A stretch of DNA of 64,000 bases from Chthonomonas calidirosea. Lineage in GTDB: Bacteria; Armatimonadota; Fimbriimonadia; Fimbriimonadales; Fimbriimonadaceae. Both the position numbers and the translations under genes were made by a program. The stretch is from NCBI GenBank assembly GCA_945882415.1, contig CAMCWC010000005.1, positions 1-64,000 of the forward strand, read 5' to 3'. The notes below the pieces were generated by a model. The model saw only the letters and a list, made by a program, of their open reading frames with translations. It was not told the DNA's origin and ran no database searches. Of this stretch, positions 1 through 8,694 are shown piece after piece (the first letter of the stretch is position 1; each line of letters begins with the position of its first letter).

Positions 1-422
1 TGCCGAACCTTCTCCAGCCCCGGCTGCACGCTCAACTGGTTCGCATCCGCCAACCGCACCGCTGAAGCCGCATACCGCGAGTGCAGCGCCACTAGCGTGC
101 CGTAAGCCGAAACCTCCTCCGGCTCCGTCAAAAGGTCCGCCATCCGCGCGATGTCGTCCGAAGACCGCGAGGCGTTCGACTGAACCATCCCCGCCCCGCG
201 AACCGTGTCGCCGCGCAAAATTGTCTCGAACCCCAGCCGCTGCTCTCGCATCGCCGATTCCAAATCCTGCGTCGCCAAAATGGTCGGATAGTTCAGGCTC
301 AAAACCCGGTCGATCGAACCGCGAAGCGAAATGAAGCTGAGAACGGCACCGCTAAGAATCAGGCCGACCAAAAGAACCAGCGACAAATGGCTGATCAAAA
401 GCTGGATGCGAAGGCTTCGCAC
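1..422 (-). CDS. Sensor histidine kinase, N-terminal part (truncated by window edge)
   Basis: Reading the complement from a GTG at 422 gives about 140 residues that run off the window without a stop. An in-frame stop lies just upstream, so this GTG is the only likely start. The N-terminus has a basic start (RSLRIQ) and a hydrophobic segment at about residues 7-30, then a helical region with the phrase IDRVLSLNYPTI. Such an N-terminus is typical of membrane sensor kinases with a four-helix extracytoplasmic sensor, followed by HAMP and HisKA/HATPase domains. Those domains would lie outside the window, so the kinase call is an inference; a methyl-accepting chemotaxis protein is an alternative. 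It is divergent from the thiol-redoxin gene at 480. Confidence 0.55.
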   Translation of the reverse strand, partial: MRSLRIQLLISHLSLVLLVGLILSGAVLSFISLRGSIDRVLSLNYPTILATQDLESAMREQRLGFETILRGDTVRGAGMVQSNASRSSDDIARMADLLTEPEEVSAYGTLVALHSRYAASAVRLADANQLSVQPGLEKVR

Positions 423-467
423 CCTCGCATTGTGTCACCTGGCCCAAATGCCCGCCGGGAAACAAAT

Positions 468-473
468 CATAAT
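468..473 (+). promoter_or_regulatory. Putative -10 hexamer (CATAAT) for the redoxin gene
   Basis: CATAAT ends six bases before the GTG at 480, so transcription would start at or next to the start codon and give a leaderless message. No matching -35 box is evident. Confidence 0.35.
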
Positions 474-479
474 TAAGAG

Positions 480-1139
480 GTGACGATCAAGTTCTTGCTT
501 CTCACGGCGGCCGGCGCCCTCGCTACCGGAGGCGCCCTCATGGCCTACCTCAGCACCCGGCCCGTGGTCGTGAACGAAGCCATCGTCAGCTCCGAACCCC
601 GCCACCCCGTCACCTCGGAGATGAACAAGTTCACCGCCGAGCGAAAGCTGAAAGACGCCCCAAAGTTTGAGCGCACCGCTGCCTTTGGCGAAAAAATCAA
701 AATCGCCGATGCCCAAAACGAGAAGCCGCAGTTCGTCATGTTCATCAAAGACGGCTGCCCCTGCAGCATCGAAGTCGAACCCCTCTTCCACGATCTCAAC
801 AAGGTCTATGGCAAGCGCATCGACTTCGTCGGAGTCATCGACGTCGCCGAAACCAAAGCCAAGCAGTGGCACACCGACATGCTCATGCCGTACCCCGTAA
901 TTGCGGACGAGCAGCAAGAAATCATCCAGGCCTACGGAATCAAAAACTCCGCCTTCAGCGCCCTGGTGAGCCAAGACGGAAAGATCGTAAAGATGTGGCC
1001 CGGCTATTCGAAGTCGATTCTGAAGGAAATGAACGAGACCTTCGCCAAAGAAGTCGGCCTGAAAGCCAAACCCTTCGACCCCAAATACGCCCCCGAACGC
1101 GCCACCTCCGGCTGCCAGTTCACCCTCGAAAAGGCTTAA
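480..1139 (+). CDS. Membrane-anchored thioredoxin-like redox protein
   Basis: The protein has 219 residues with a single N-terminal hydrophobic segment at about residues 4-23 (FLLLTAAGALATGGALMAYL), so it should be tethered to the inner membrane facing the periplasm. The rest resembles the AhpC/TSA-redoxin branch of the thioredoxin fold. A GCPC motif with Cys93 and Cys95 follows the strand FVMFIKD, where the redox cysteines normally sit; the spacing is C-P-C rather than the usual CxxC. Later there is the cis-Pro-like MPYPVIAD and a strand ALVSQDGKIV. The start is a GTG whose AAGAGG lies too close to act as a normal ribosome-binding site. The substrate is unknown. The gene converges on the lipoprotein gene with a 4-bp overlap. 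Confidence 0.65.
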   Translation: MTIKFLLLTAAGALATGGALMAYLSTRPVVVNEAIVSSEPRHPVTSEMNKFTAERKLKDAPKFERTAAFGEKIKIADAQNEKPQFVMFIKDGCPCSIEVEPLFHDLNKVYGKRIDFVGVIDVAETKAKQWHTDMLMPYPVIADEQQEIIQAYGIKNSAFSALVSQDGKIVKMWPGYSKSILKEMNETFAKEVGLKAKPFDPKYAPERATSGCQFTLEKA

Positions 1140-1531
1140 CCCTTTCCGACTTCAATCTCGGAGCTTAGGAGCTGCTTCGCGCCCCGCTTCTTCATCTCCT
1201 GCCGCATCAACTTCTCGGCGCGGTCCTTCAGCACCTTGTCGTCCACCCGCCCCGAAATCGTGACGACCTTGTCCGTCACCCGCAAATCCAAAACCGCCCC
1301 CGGCCCACTTAAGACGGGGTCTGCCAGCAGGGCTTCGTTGAGTTTGCTGAGCAGATCGACTTGCTTCAGCGCCGGATTAGCCTTAACCGGGTCTTCCCGA
1401 GCAATGACCGGCGGGTCGCCTTTCCGCTCTGGGGCGGAATTGGGGGCGGTCGGGGCGCAGCCAAAGGCGAGCAAGCTGAGCAACGTGACGAAGAGTGTGT
1501 GGCGGGTCAAGTTCGCTTCAGGATGTGGCAT
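1136..1531 (-). CDS. Small lipoprotein with BON-like domain
   Basis: A 131-residue protein. Residues about 10-25 form a signal peptide ending in a lipobox (LLAFGC), so Cys25 is probably lipidated. The mature part has a low-complexity linker and a C-terminal stretch from about residue 58 (LNEALLADPVL, then LRVTDKVVTISGRV and ending VLKDRAEKLM). This has the alternating helix-strand pattern of BON domains, which are thought to bind membranes or carbohydrates. The BON call rests on the xVxxxVVTxxGxV pattern and is moderate. Its 3' end overlaps the redoxin gene on the opposite strand. Confidence 0.6.
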   Translation of the reverse strand: MPHPEANLTRHTLFVTLLSLLAFGCAPTAPNSAPERKGDPPVIAREDPVKANPALKQVDLLSKLNEALLADPVLSGPGAVLDLRVTDKVVTISGRVDDKVLKDRAEKLMRQEMKKRGAKQLLSSEIEVGKG

Positions 1532-2120
1532 TCTTCTTGCACCTCACTTCCTTCCTTGTTCTTTGCTGATCAAGTTTGAGCGAAATCATCGGTTGAAATT
1601 AGGCGGTAACGTAACAGACATTCCTTCTTCAAGGATATCATATTACGACAAAGACGTATTTTCAGCTCAGATAGCCTTGGCAAAGGAAGCGTCGAAAGCT
1701 ACCACGACAGGCTGAGAGCTGAGTTTCTAAACACCGAAATTCTCCAACATCTAGCTTATCGGCAAGGCGAACTGCAGATTCTTCAACGCTTCTTCAGCTG
1801 CATGAGACGCGGCTCATCCTTGGGACCAACCCGCAGAGAGCTGCAGAGCCTTCGCAGAGAGGAGTACAACCTTTGGAGGAACTCTAACCTTGAAAAACGT
1901 ACCTCAACTCAAGGGGAAGGTCACCACGACCACACACTCCGGCCCGACCTTATGCAAGTTTAGCAGGACGAAGGTCAATAAGATCACTTGCAGAGGAGTT
2001 GCTGAGATTCCGTAAAATGCTAATCTGCGTCACAAGAACGTAGAACTGCCGAGTTTCGCCAAAGAAACCATCACAATGCCAACGAAGCTGAATTTTGTGT
2101 CATTCATCTAAGGTGAAGAT
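1532..2120. other. Gene-poor 590-bp stretch, lower GC
   Basis: I see no convincing coding frame here on either strand. Base composition is visibly less GC-rich than the flanking core genes and matches the Rhs module next to it. It lies downstream of the candidate immunity gene, where decayed toxin-immunity remnants often accumulate, but I could not recognise any remnant. No clear hairpin, tRNA or repeat was found. Confidence 0.5.
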
Positions 2121-2555
2121 CTATGGTTTGGTAAGTACTTTCAATGGCACCAGTCTATAAGACTTTATGTTCAGTACGGTGGTGCAATCGGCTCGATCTT
2201 TAGGTTTTAGCCTGGGATACAACCGTTCACCAGTCCTTGAATCAATCGTAATCATCCCACCCAAGTTGCCGAGTAAGGGGATCTCCCGCTCGTAAAAAGA
2301 GACCTGTCGTTTACCAGAAGTTCTCTTCCATTGATCTCCTAGTGCTTTGTTTACAGCACCGTCGACCTGATCAAATCCTTCGACGAAACATATTGTGGTG
2401 TCCTCTATATTGCCATCACCGTTGAAGCTCTGCAAGAACGTCGGACTAAAGGGAAGTCTAAGCTCTACCCGATAGGATAGTACTTTGTATAGTAGCGCTG
2501 CTGTTGAAACCGTGATCACTGCAACCCCTATCCAAATCCGCTTGTCGTGTCTCAT
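2121..2555 (-). CDS. Candidate Rhs immunity protein, membrane-anchored, unknown family
   Basis: A 144-residue protein starting at ATG 2555. I chose this start because it overlaps the TAA stop of the Rhs gene as TAATG, a coupling typical of toxin-immunity pairs; the frame extends 23 codons further upstream, inside the Rhs gene. The N-terminus is basic (MRHDKR) followed by a transmembrane segment at about residues 8-24 (IGVAVITVSTAALLYKV). The remainder is soluble with no family I recognise. Position directly after a polymorphic Rhs tip is the only functional evidence: such genes usually encode the cognate immunity protein. An N-terminal membrane anchor would suit neutralising a toxin that acts in or enters through the inner membrane. 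Composition matches the toxin tip rather than the core genome. Confidence 0.5.
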   Translation of the reverse strand: MRHDKRIWIGVAVITVSTAALLYKVLSYRVELRLPFSPTFLQSFNGDGNIEDTTICFVEGFDQVDGAVNKALGDQWKRTSGKRQVSFYEREIPLLGNLGGMITIDSRTGERLYPRLKPKDRADCTTVLNIKSYRLVPLKVLTKP

Positions 2556-3841
2556 TATGCTCCGTCGTATGGATCCATTTCGATCCCGCATTTTACTGCA
2601 CTTGCATACGCCTTCAACATACATTTATCGTATGCCAGTAAGTTCCAATTTGATTCGAACTGGCACTTGCAGACATCAGCTATATAATTCGCGTGGCACT
2701 TTGCTAGATCATCGTTACCACAGCCGGGATCGAGAAAGGGCGTCTGATTACTGGTAGAGCCGGATACGCAACCGATATAGGCACATAGATTCTTCTGTAG
2801 ACCCTTTCTGTATTTCTTGTAGCACTTCTTTATTGCGCGTTGATCATGCCCAGCTTTCCTTAGGCAAACAAGCAGACTCGAGTTCGCTTTATCGGAAGGA
2901 CCAAGTAGGTCGGTGCAAGGCGTTGGGACAGGATTACCATTACCGTCACAACATCGTGGTTCTGGACATGAACAATTGGCGGTCATGCCATTGAAGTCAA
3001 TCGAGCCTATCGGTGCAGAGTTCCCGTAGACATACTGGTTTTCCCCCGGCCACAACGGATCAACCGAATACCACCTGCCTGTAACCGGATCGAACACCCT
3101 CGCTCGAACGTACAGTCTCCGCGAAGTATCGAAATGGTAACCCCACGTGCCTACGTAACCCCATGAAGTATCGTTAACACCGACCGAGTCTTGAATCTCG
3201 CCATACGGCCAGTACTCCGCATCGTAGATTTGGTTGCCGCTCGCGTCCAGAATCTTAACCACCAAACCCAGCGGATCCGGCACCAGCAACGATTCGCTGC
3301 CGGCGGTCTCAGAATCCAAAATCTGAGCGCGAACAGTACTAAAGGTAGTCACCTCGCTCGGAGTTCGCGATTGCAAATAGTCGTTGCCGTCCCAAACAAA
3401 GGTCGTCCGCGTACCTCCGACCTCTAAGAACCGACGCATGCCATCTGCCCAATACGCCAAAGTAGACCGAGCCCCGCCCGGATCAATCGCCGTCCGCATC
3501 CGGTTCTCATAGTCATACGCCATCGTCGTACGGCTTCCCCCGGCATTTGCTGCCGTCTGGTTCCCGTTGGCATCAAAGGTGTAAGTAGAAACCACCGCCC
3601 CCTCAACCGAAGTCACCAACCGCGACCCCGCGTTGTAAGTCATCGTCTCCGAACTCGACCCGGCCCCGACCCCGGTAGGGGTCAAAGAAGGTAGCCAGGC
3701 ATTGAAAATGCCTGGAGAGCCAACCCGACCCGCAAAAGTCCAAGTCGCCCCGCGACCCCCGCGCGAACTGAAACCACCGACCACACCAACATTGTAAGGC
3801 AGTTTTGCTCGCCTTGACGGACAATTTTTCAGAAGATTCAC
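2555..3841 (-). CDS. 5'-truncated Rhs-family protein with cysteine-rich toxin tip
   Basis: The 428-residue frame holds only the last part of an Rhs/YD-repeat protein. YD-like units (YTFDANGNQ, MAYDYENRM) occupy about residues 75-150. The RHS-repeat-associated core (YWPYGE, LYVRARVFDPVTGRWYSVDP, YVYGNSAP) ends with IDFNG near residue 283. Full Rhs proteins exceed 1000 residues. About 144 residues after the core form the variable tip, which carries some 16 cysteines (NCSC, RCC, VCKC) and matches no toxin family I know. The first 60 or so residues are not Rhs: they are translated from a palindromic repeat (3667-3741) that abuts the Rhs homology. No signal peptide or secretion domain remains, so this is likely an orphan tip that is silent or available for recombination with a full-length rhs elsewhere. 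Confidence 0.7.
   Translation of the reverse strand: MNLLKNCPSRRAKLPYNVGVVGGFSSRGGRGATWTFAGRVGSPGIFNAWLPSLTPTGVGAGSSSETMTYNAGSRLVTSVEGAVVSTYTFDANGNQTAANAGGSRTTMAYDYENRMRTAIDPGGARSTLAYWADGMRRFLEVGGTRTTFVWDGNDYLQSRTPSEVTTFSTVRAQILDSETAGSESLLVPDPLGLVVKILDASGNQIYDAEYWPYGEIQDSVGVNDTSWGYVGTWGYHFDTSRRLYVRARVFDPVTGRWYSVDPLWPGENQYVYGNSAPIGSIDFNGMTANCSCPEPRCCDGNGNPVPTPCTDLLGPSDKANSSLLVCLRKAGHDQRAIKKCYKKYRKGLQKNLCAYIGCVSGSTSNQTPFLDPGCGNDDLAKCHANYIADVCKCQFESNWNLLAYDKCMLKAYASAVKCGIEMDPYDGA
3667..3741. repeat. Dispersed palindromic repeat, copy 1 (inside the Rhs frame)
   Basis: This 75-bp block matches 8483-8557 at 73 of 75 positions by eye. It contains two perfect inverted repeats: GACCCC-GGTA-GGGGTC at 3668-3683 and CCAGGCATT-GAA-AATGCCTGG at 3695-3715. 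Two hairpins in a short dispersed unit resemble REP/BIME-type elements. It forms the 5' boundary of the remaining Rhs homology. Confidence 0.8.
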
Positions 3842-3923
3842 CCACCCCAGATTGAGCTCGAACTGACCGAAATAATCTAACCTTTTAATCTCGCGACACC
3901 ATGAACGCTTGTCTTGTTAGACT

Positions 3924-3953
3924 TCCTCGCAAAGCCATCCAAGGCATCCCAAG
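3924..3953. repeat. Short 10-bp tandem repeat, GCCAnnCAAR family
   Basis: Three degenerate 10-bp units: TCCTCGCAAA, GCCATCCAAG, GCATCCCAAG. The same family recurs at 8949-8989, 9097-9136 and 26678-26717. Confidence 0.45.
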
Positions 3954-4031
3954 TGAGGTCTGACCCAAGAAAGGACAGCATCTGACCGGCAAAATGAGCA
4001 ACCACCTAAAGACGTTGTGCCGCACTACATG

Positions 4032-7000
4032 CTAGTTGCCGCTATTGGAGTTTACGCGGGCAATTGACTGCTGCAAGCGGGCGAGTATCCTCGGCCCGCG
4101 TCTTCGAAGTCCTAACAAGGGCATCATTTCATCGATGATATCATTGCTGGTTCTCAGAAGCTGATCGGACAGAATCCAGCGTACTAGAGCATCAAGTTCA
4201 CCATCATGATAGTAGGTGATATCGCCCATCGGTTCGACTGGCGAGTCCGTCGGAACTCTGGTTGTGCGGCTGATCTGATTATTCAAGGACTTTGGCGTGG
4301 ACAAGGTGATTTCTGGAGCTACTGGAGCGTCAAACAGGCCGCCGAGGTTCTGGGAAATCTTGCTTTCTCTCACGCTACGTTCATCAAAAGCTTTAACCGC
4401 TTGTTCCCACGCGTTGACCGCGCGATTCATCTCTGCCTCCCGGTGCAAAAACCAATCTGTACTCCAAATGCGATGGAAGCGCCAACCGATCGCTTCCAAG
4501 ATTTGTTGGCGAAGTCGATCCCGGTCTCGCGCCGTTGGTGCAGAGTGGTACGAGGCACCGTCACACTCTATGGCCAACACGAACTGCCCGGAGCGTTCCG
4601 GGTGTAACGCCGCGAAGTCCAGCCGATAGCCGGATGCTCCGTATTGCGGGATGAGAGGGATTCCACGAGCCTGGAGAGCGTCAAAGATGTCAGCCTCAAA
4701 GGAATTCATTCCGATACCTGACGCACCCTTATCACCGAGATTGGTTCCACCGGACGAGGCAAACTGTAGATACAACCGAAGCAACTCAACGCCCTTCTTG
4801 TCAGATCGACGCGGGTCCATGTCTGCGTGCGAAAACGAGGAGACGATCTTTATGCTTCGCCTGGCGCGAGATACGGCAACGTTTAGCCTGCGCTCCCCGC
4901 CCTGTTGAAGTAACGGGCCGAAACGATACGGTAATTTCCCATTTCGATCCTTTGAGTAGCCTACGGAAAGAATGATTGCATCGCGCTCATCACCTTGAAC
5001 TCGCTCTAAGTTCTTGAGAAAGAACCATGGATTGTCTTTGCCGGTGTCCAGAAAGTCTGCTAGGTGTCGCCTAGTCTCGAGTGCCTGATCGAGCGCGGCC
5101 TCTATGCGGTGCGCATGCTTAATACCTAGCGTGATTACACCCAATGACTCGCGTCGGCTCTCAGGTTCGAGTTGAAGTTGGGCTTCCGCATGTTCGATTA
5201 CAAGCCGAACAACCTCCACAACCTCTGCACTACTACTTTCCTCTTCGCCGTCTCGAGGGACCGAATCCACCAAGATGTGAGAGATGCAGTCTATGCCTCC
5301 GATTCCGGGAAAAGTAGTGAGTCGATCTCCGTAAATATGTCGATTTGAGAACGCAATCAGACGTTCGTCGCGACTTCGGTAGTGCCAATCTAGTGACCAT
5401 GGCTGGATGAACGTAGACATCTGATCTAGCAGGCTCTCGTAACCTGAAGTGGGTGCTTCCTCGTCTTCCTCACTCGCCCCATCGGCGAAGAACGAAGTTG
5501 GTGGTAGCTGGTGTCGATCGCCCGCCACGACGAGCTTTGCGCCACGGAGTATTGAACACACCGCATCCTCTGGAAGAACCTGGCTGGCCTCATCAAACAC
5601 CACGACATCGAAGTACTGTCTATCTGCAGGGAGCAGTTGACTTACGTTTAGTGGGCTAGACATCCAACATGGGCAGACTGCCGTTAGAACATCGGCGGAG
5701 CGCTCGACGAGTTTCCGTAGCGACATGTGCCTCGAACGTTTCAGGCTCTCGGCCCGAACATGGCTAGCTTGTTCTGGGTGCTCTTCCATTGCTGCAGTTG
5801 CACTCTCAGCGTGTAACCGACGGACACTTTCCACGGCTACTTTAAGGCGGTCACGATCAAGGTATCGAAACTCGTCAACGAATTGCGAATGGGTTTCACC
5901 TTTGAATGCGGCAACGGACGGCATGGCAATTCGGGCCTCGTCATAGCAGGATGAAAGGTAGGCATGACTAAACATCGCTTTCCAATCTTGAGCCGGCGGT
6001 TTTTCGTCCCGAATCTCTGAAATGAACCTAACAAGACCTAACTCCATTAACCTGGCTTCAATTCGTCTCACGGTCGGGATTTGGTGAGCTGAGGATTCGT
6101 CCTCCGCCAAGCCTGAGCAGAGCGTAGCTAAGCGCTCGATCGGCAAGACATGCAGATTCGGGAACGCATGACGGAGTACATTGAGATCCTCCCCAACTTT
6201 AGCAAGTGCTCCTAAAGCTGCGTCAGCGAAATTAACTGCAGATGGGTCGGCAGCAGAAGTACCTAGCAAAGCGGTCCGCCGAGTGAAAAGCGCTTCAGCT
6301 TCGCGGGCTCCGGCGAGCAGCGCAATTGGTTTGATTGCAGCGTTCTTGCTGAGGTCCCGCATTCTTTTCTTAGCGGCACGGAATTGTTTATTAGACAATG
6401 TCGCCCAGAGTATTGGTAGCGGGCCCTGTTCCAACGGTAATAAGTCGTAAGAAAGTTTTCCTTGTTGCAACGCTTCAGCCTGCCACCGACCTAGAAAGGC
6501 CTGAACATCCTTAATTAGCGTCAGAATATCGTTGGCTTCTCCTAGAGTATTGGGCTTTGGAAATCCTGCCTTTGTAGACAGTTGTTCTAAGTGACGACTT
6601 ACTTCGGGGAAGTGCTCTCTTGCGAGTCGCGCAGCGGCATCACATGCGTTTTGTACAGCTTGTCCGTCAGTCAGGCTCGCTTCGGTCCACGGTGAAGAGT
6701 CGGCGTGCAAAAAGAGCGAAGAGTAAGCCGACGCCTCGGTGAGAAGATCGTGTGCTTCCGCAACTGTTTCGCGGTTTATGCTTGCTAGCTCTTGGGCGCG
6801 CCATCGCGTCCTAGAACTCGCCTTAGCCGCGACCTCTACAATCCTTGACTGAAGCTCAAATGCACTCCAACCGGAAGGAGGGACTGGTGCGTGCATGTCC
6901 CGAGAATGAGCGACGACTCTCATTCTTCTATCCTCAAACTTCTTGTGAAGCTCAGCATTGTCTGGAACGGCAGAGTGACGAATTAGTTCCAAGGTTGCCG

Positions 7001-8099
7001 ACACCTTTTGCATTACCGCCTTCTGCGAGATGCCTGCTCCATGCAGGTCAAGTGCAACGTGACCCAGTCCTACCGCTTCAAGCCGTTTGTAAACAGCTTC
7101 CAAGGCTGCCCGTTTTTCTGCTACAAAAAGAACGCGTTTTCCCGTTGCAATAAGCGTGGTAATGATATTCGCGATCGTCTGAGATTTGCCGCATCCTGGT
7201 GGGCCTTGGATGACACCGTTACAATCTTTGGCCACCGCATGCACTGCGGCCTGCTGGCTGGAATCGGCATCCAAGACCATAAATTCCTTTTCAGCTGGAA
7301 TGGTGTCTAGCGTTGCAGGGTCAATGATGGCTCGACTTGCGCCGACCGATTGGCGGGAACGTTCGTCACCAGAAAGTGCGGCTATGATGTCGTGATCGGT
7401 AAAACCCTGTGCGCACTCCTTAAGGTCTATAATCATGGACAGCTTTTGAAAAGAAAAGTTACCAATCACTGCCTTCGAGCTGACCTCAAACCCTCTGATG
7501 GATGCGGCTAGATGTGCTAGCTTTTCCATAATCTGCGGTGCAACAAACTCTTCCAGCTCGGTGGAGTCAAGCAGATCAGTATCTGAAAGCTCTAACTGGT
7601 GGTCCTCTGCTAGTGCGTGCAGTAAAGCGATGTTAACTTGAGGTGAGCCTACTGCTAACAATCGCAGCGAATCTGAATCGGTGCGTTTGCCCTCAACCGC
7701 GATAGGCAGTAGAACAATAGCAGCTTCAGGTGGTCGGCCCCCGTCAGCTACCGGCCATGTGGCCATTCCGTATGCCAGAAAAAGTGTTTGAAGCCCGCGT
7801 TCCTCAAGATTTGACTGAGCCTTGCGAACGATATTTTTTAGCTTTGCTCCTGCCTTAGAATCAATCTCGGGGGACACGAGGCGCGAAAGCAAAACTTTCT
7901 CGCCGCTGAATAAATCCTCGATAGCACTTTCTTCAGCGGCTGAAAGGTCAAGAGTTCCAGCTTGCAAACTCCGAAAGTAGAGAAGATTGTTTCTCCTGGT
8001 CGTGTCCATCAAGCGACGTATCCATACACCTCGGGCGGCGTCAACCAACTGTGTGCGCAATGGGTCGCTCAGCATTGAATTCTGGTTCTGCTCTTCCAT
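4032..8099 (-). CDS. DUF4011-type SF1 helicase fused to Vsr/MTES_1575-like endonuclease
   Basis: A 1355-residue multidomain protein. The N-terminus carries a DUF4011-like motif (RRLMDTTRRNNLLYF, residues about 28-42). An SF1/UPF1-like helicase core follows with Walker A GPPGCGKSQT near residue 298, Walker B VVVFDEASQ near 833 and motif VI NVAVSRARRS near 1065. After the helicase comes a PD-(D/E)xK endonuclease of the Vsr/MTES_1575 type: YRLDFAA, then LAIECDGASYHS near 1175, then RDRDRLR and GWRFHRIWSTDWF. The last 60 residues look like the small DUF3320-type C-terminal domain. All catalytic motifs appear intact. Members of this architecture are often found in defence islands, and the Rhs neighbour and tRNA-proximal location fit a phage-defence role, but that is inference. 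The GC content is lower than in the core genes, which suggests horizontal transfer. It appears to be a single-gene unit. Confidence 0.8.
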   Translation of the reverse strand: MEEQNQNSMLSDPLRTQLVDAARGVWIRRLMDTTRRNNLLYFRSLQAGTLDLSAAEESAIEDLFSGEKVLLSRLVSPEIDSKAGAKLKNIVRKAQSNLEERGLQTLFLAYGMATWPVADGGRPPEAAIVLLPIAVEGKRTDSDSLRLLAVGSPQVNIALLHALAEDHQLELSDTDLLDSTELEEFVAPQIMEKLAHLAASIRGFEVSSKAVIGNFSFQKLSMIIDLKECAQGFTDHDIIAALSGDERSRQSVGASRAIIDPATLDTIPAEKEFMVLDADSSQQAAVHAVAKDCNGVIQGPPGCGKSQTIANIITTLIATGKRVLFVAEKRAALEAVYKRLEAVGLGHVALDLHGAGISQKAVMQKVSATLELIRHSAVPDNAELHKKFEDRRMRVVAHSRDMHAPVPPSGWSAFELQSRIVEVAAKASSRTRWRAQELASINRETVAEAHDLLTEASAYSSLFLHADSSPWTEASLTDGQAVQNACDAAARLAREHFPEVSRHLEQLSTKAGFPKPNTLGEANDILTLIKDVQAFLGRWQAEALQQGKLSYDLLPLEQGPLPILWATLSNKQFRAAKKRMRDLSKNAAIKPIALLAGAREAEALFTRRTALLGTSAADPSAVNFADAALGALAKVGEDLNVLRHAFPNLHVLPIERLATLCSGLAEDESSAHQIPTVRRIEARLMELGLVRFISEIRDEKPPAQDWKAMFSHAYLSSCYDEARIAMPSVAAFKGETHSQFVDEFRYLDRDRLKVAVESVRRLHAESATAAMEEHPEQASHVRAESLKRSRHMSLRKLVERSADVLTAVCPCWMSSPLNVSQLLPADRQYFDVVVFDEASQVLPEDAVCSILRGAKLVVAGDRHQLPPTSFFADGASEEDEEAPTSGYESLLDQMSTFIQPWSLDWHYRSRDERLIAFSNRHIYGDRLTTFPGIGGIDCISHILVDSVPRDGEEESSSAEVVEVVRLVIEHAEAQLQLEPESRRESLGVITLGIKHAHRIEAALDQALETRRHLADFLDTGKDNPWFFLKNLERVQGDERDAIILSVGYSKDRNGKLPYRFGPLLQQGGERRLNVAVSRARRSIKIVSSFSHADMDPRRSDKKGVELLRLYLQFASSGGTNLGDKGASGIGMNSFEADIFDALQARGIPLIPQYGASGYRLDFAALHPERSGQFVLAIECDGASYHSAPTARDRDRLRQQILEAIGWRFHRIWSTDWFLHREAEMNRAVNAWEQAVKAFDERSVRESKISQNLGGLFDAPVAPEITLSTPKSLNNQISRTTRVPTDSPVEPMGDITYYHDGELDALVRWILSDQLLRTSNDIIDEMMPLLGLRRRGPRILARLQQSIARVNSNSGN

Positions 8100-8274
8100 G
8101 GAACGTCTTGGATGACTGGAATGCTCCGAATAAACCGGTCACAGTTCTCCTCATTGTTTACCTGTACGGTCTGGTAGTTTAGCTGGTCCAATTCTCGTCG
8201 GCTCTAGTCGCTGTGCGCAGATCGTTGCCAAGACCATCACAGTCCGTTGCGTCAGGCCAAACCGAAGCAAAGAA

Positions 8275-8412
8275 AGTCCAAGGAGCAAAGCTACCCCCGC
8301 GTAGCCGTAAACCCCCGCCACCACCGTCGTAACGCAACCCCCATCAACCAAAGAGCCGTACCCTCCCCAAAACAAACCCGAACCCCCGAACAAACCCGAA
8401 CCAACCCGAACG
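8275..8412. repeat. Direct repeat unit A (about 140 bp) ending in an AACAAACCCG array
   Basis: This unit aligns with 8553-8694. Both begin AAGTCC-AGGAGCAAAG, run through a C-rich tract and a CCGTCGTA segment, and end in a 10-bp array. At 8371-8412 the array reads AACAAACCCG, AACCCCCG, AACAAACCCG, AACCAACCCG, AAC. Long frames across this region on both strands are low-complexity artefacts, so I call no gene. Confidence 0.75.
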
Positions 8413-8425
8413 CAGCGGAAAGTAG

Positions 8426-8444
8426 CTCACCCGTCCCGGGTGAG
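8426..8444. repeat. Inverted repeat (hairpin) between the two direct units
   Basis: CTCACCC and GGGTGAG flank a five-base GTCCC loop. No T-tract follows, so it is a structural repeat rather than an obvious terminator. Confidence 0.5.
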
Positions 8445-8482
8445 ACCGCACAGCCAAAACTCGAACGAAAGCCCAAATCTCC

Positions 8483-8557
8483 CGACCCCGGTAGGGGTCA
8501 AAGAAGGTAGCCAGGCATTGCAAATGCCTGGAGAGCCAACCCGCCCCGCAAAAGTCC
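8483..8557. repeat. Dispersed palindromic repeat, copy 2
   Basis: The second copy of the element at 3667-3741. Its two hairpins are GACCCC-GGTA-GGGGTC (8484-8499) and CCAGGCATT-GCA-AATGCCTGG (8511-8531). It runs directly into direct repeat unit B, so here the element is part of a larger composite repeat. Confidence 0.8.
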
Positions 8558-8694
8558 GAGGAGCAAAGCGACCCCCGCGCGGCCACAAACCCCCACCACC
8601 CCCACCGTCGTAGCGCACCCCCGATCAACAAAAGAGCCGCATCGTCCCCAAAACAAACTCGAACCCCCGAACAAACCCGAACAAACCCGAACCC
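8553..8694. repeat. Direct repeat unit B (about 140 bp) ending in an AACAAACCCG array
   Basis: A diverged copy of unit A. The terminal array at 8652-8694 reads AACAAACTCG, AACCCCCG, AACAAACCCG, AACAAACCCG, AACCC. A related short array lies at 23573-23607. Confidence 0.75.

Noticed and set aside
2556-2624. Longer start of the candidate immunity gene
   Set aside because: The 23 extra codons lie inside the Rhs gene; the TAATG overlap and the following transmembrane segment favour ATG 2555.
1532-4031. Second attachment site copying the tRNA-Arg 3' end
   Set aside because: I searched for the CCGCTCGGAGGGATTCGAA core and its complement within the window and found no second copy.
8371-8694. CRISPR array
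   Set aside because: Units are 8-10 bp and adjoining, with no spacers, and no cas genes are present.
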